Below are positions 62,001 to 64,000 of a stretch of 64,000 nt of DNA, one piece after another. A program made the position numbers and the translations under genes. The notes under the pieces are model-generated. The model did not search any database. It saw only the letters and a program-made list of their open reading frames with translations, and was not told the DNA's origin. The stretch comes from Corella eumyota (lineage: Eukaryota; Chordata; Ascidiacea; Phlebobranchia; Corellidae). The stretch spans positions 4,720,501 through 4,784,500 of the forward strand of contig OY720097.1 of assembly GCA_963082875.1 (NCBI GenBank), written 5' to 3'. Position 1 is the stretch's first letter. Each line of letters starts with the position of its first letter.

Positions 62001-63899
62001 GTATTTACTTAGCCGTTTATTGATACCTGAAATTTGTTTCGTTCTAGAGACCACAGACTGACTTCGGTTTTCGCTCTGACAGAAGCAGTTCTCTTACAAT
62101 TGTAAAGTATTGCCAACTCCCCGAATACAGTTCCGGGTTTTAGATTGGCGACATGGATTTCATCGTTGCCTTTTGTGTGGTAAACTTCGATCTTAAAAAT
62201 AACGTTAATCAATAACATTTACACAGATTTATTAACTTAAAATTGAAAAGCTTTTTTATCTTAAAACGACAGCCTGCGTTTTAAAAAGCCCCTCTTAAAA
62301 TGAGCTATATCTTAGTTGTTTATAAACGTCAATCAAATTTAAAGTAGTTTTACTTCTCCCTTTTCCAGGATAAACACGTGACTCCCCGACTCTCCTTCGG
62401 TAATGACGTTGCTACCAGTCGAAAGAGTTTCTTTTGACATACATTCGACCACTTTATCCACTTGATTGGTGTCCAGGCCTTTTAGAAAAACGTTGGCGTT
62501 CAGGGCCTTACGAATCAGGTTGCGTTGAGCGTTTGTTTTTGGTATGGCTTTTAACTGTAACGTAACAAAAATATTAATTAAAACTCTAGTAAATGTCAAT
62601 GTGATAATAAATCTTAACAAGACATATTGCATTAAAAGCATTTTGGTGTTAACGTACGTCGATGCTTTTCGATGATCGATTTTCTGCAGAAATTCCAAAT
62701 CTTGTATTGTTTTGGCCAGAGAGTGAGCGTGCATGCAGCATTTTATTGGCCCTTGATACTTCATAATCTAACGCGTTAGAGTCATCTTCGATTTTGTCCG
62801 CTGGGGTCCACAAAGCTTTCAGGCGACGAATCTCGGAATCTTTTTCACGAATCACCATTTCGACCGTATCTTTTACAACTGAAACCTGAAAAAAAATTTT
62901 TATAATAAATTAAAATAATAAAATAGTGTTATTCTATAACATAATTTTTTTTTACTTGTGAGTCTTTATCACTGCGGGATTGGAGAAGTTGTCGTTGTAA
63001 CGATTTTATTACACAGTCTTTTTCTTTCAAACGTTCTTCCAAGGACTTGATATGTTCCTATATATAAAATCAACAACATAAAGCGTTTGTGTTAGGATAA
63101 AATGAATAAAAGTACATTGTATACTCTTACCTCTAATTTTAACATTCTGTCAGTCTCGTGCGGACCCCGTCCTAATTTTTGCCTCTCGTATTTGTCTGTT
63201 AAATCTTTTGCCTTTTGAGCAAGCCTAAAAAGCAAAGATGGTAGAGACAAATATTTATGGACAAAAGTTATTGATGCTTACCGACACGCTTTTATATTTG
63301 ACCCGTTAAGATTCGCTTTATACATATACATTAAAAACTAATAAAGCGGTCGGCTTAAAAATGAACAAATCAATCAAAAATTAAATGCTTAAGGCTTTAC
63401 CAGGATCAAAACATTGTTATCGTTGGATTAGTAACACATGCCTATAGTTTGTTTCGTGTTTATAATAAAATACCTAAAGAATTTGATCTGAAAACTAAAG
63501 AAAACATTTTTTATACACCTTTTTGCATTTAATAATATCAAATAACAAAAAACTATTTTTATAATACTAAAAATTAATATTGAATTTCTATCTCTCTAAA
63601 CACGTTAAGTATGTATTTAACACGATGCATATGTCAATGATATTCAATTCAAAACGAAATTACCGGAAAAGAACTTTGCCAAACGAAGAAATAATTTAAA
63701 CTTAATTAAAGTTATAACATGATTTAAATTTAACATCATAAAAGGTTGTTGAACAAATAGATGTCTGTGTTTACTTACATTTTGATCTTACGGTCTTTTT
63801 CGACTGTCTCAGTTTGAAGTTTTTCGATTACGGCCGTTGTTTGATTTTTCCATTCAATAAAATGCTTCTCCTCTTTGGAAAAACTCTGTTTTAACTTGC
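59091..63899 (-). CDS. PRKG: cGMP-dependent protein kinase (5' partial)
   Basis: Sixteen minus-strand exons: 63899-63779, 63224-63131, 63057-62956, 62885-62658, 62554-62354, 62191-62027, 61889-61668, 61594-61537, 61421-61249, 61157-61043, 60966-60848, 60465-60272, 60151-59945, 59792-59677, 59589-59426 and 59360-59091, about 849 residues; the start lies beyond 64000. Order: coiled-coil N-terminus, CNB-A ([18 protein letters not shown]), CNB-B ([18 protein letters not shown]), an acidic Ser/Pro linker, kinase ([49 protein letters not shown]), and an AGC tail ending PGWDETF. It phosphorylates Ser/Thr targets when cGMP rises. Site B has Ala where the cGMP-selecting Thr normally sits, and APE is PPE. 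The visible part already exceeds vertebrate PKG I (about 680). Confidence 0.93.
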
Positions 63900-64000
63900 C
63901 TTTAATATATAAGATTCTTACATAAGATATGTAGTCCAATATGCCTATTCGTAAATTATGATTACAAATCAATATACCTAAATAAGATCGAATGCCTTAT

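Overview
The window is eukaryotic and chordate-like: AT-rich, short introns with clean GT/AG borders, and proteins whose closest recognisable relatives are vertebrate families (SLC5A7, FSIP1, RhoGDI, EXOSC2, ZCCHC24, GRXCR, cGMP-dependent kinase). Compact genes, tRNA-derived SINEs and bare splice acceptors just before start codons point to a tunicate of the Ciona type. That is an inference from style and remembered protein families; no search was run. Exon borders were read by eye and checked for continuous reading phase.

Left part (1-25.7 kb): an EGF/LDLa/TSP1/ZP membrane protein (1767-6705) with a C2H2 zinc-finger relic in one intron and a SINE in another; three tandem high-affinity choline transporter genes (7318-10697, 11646-14079, 16383-18913); an FSIP1-like gene (19349-20911); a RhoGDI gene (22109-23157); and the convergent exosome gene EXOSC2/RRP4 (23680-25653, minus). 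Between transporters 2 and 3 lie broken copies of FSIP1 and of transporter 1. They show that a block running from inside transporter 1 to inside FSIP1 was duplicated in tandem.

Middle (25.7-31.9 kb): two inverted arrays of a ~22/44-bp minisatellite flank a decayed hAT transposase fragment and a 27-bp minisatellite, followed by about 2 kb of apparent non-coding DNA.

Right-centre (31.9-55.3 kb): the ZCCHC24 orthologue is followed by eight same-strand genes or relics that reuse its 3CxxC zinc-binding cassette. Copies 1 and 2 are short soluble proteins. Copies 3 and 4 gained a hydrophobic N-terminus. Copies 5 to 8 share a different N-terminal membrane anchor, and copies 5 and 6 carry about 20 and 24 tandem 27-residue acidic, Tyr-rich repeats. 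This looks like a lineage-specific family built from a conserved RNA-binding-type gene, and is the best candidate for something undescribed. The cluster is interrupted by a palindromic foldback element (37.4-38.6 kb) and a young 4.45-kb hAT transposon with a perfect 8-bp target duplication (39582-44033).

Right end (56.2-64 kb): a PDZ-plus-glutaredoxin GRXCR-like gene (56251-58449) and, convergent with it, a large cGMP-dependent protein kinase (59091-63899, minus, 5' end outside the window) whose second cyclic-nucleotide site lacks the usual cGMP-selecting Thr.
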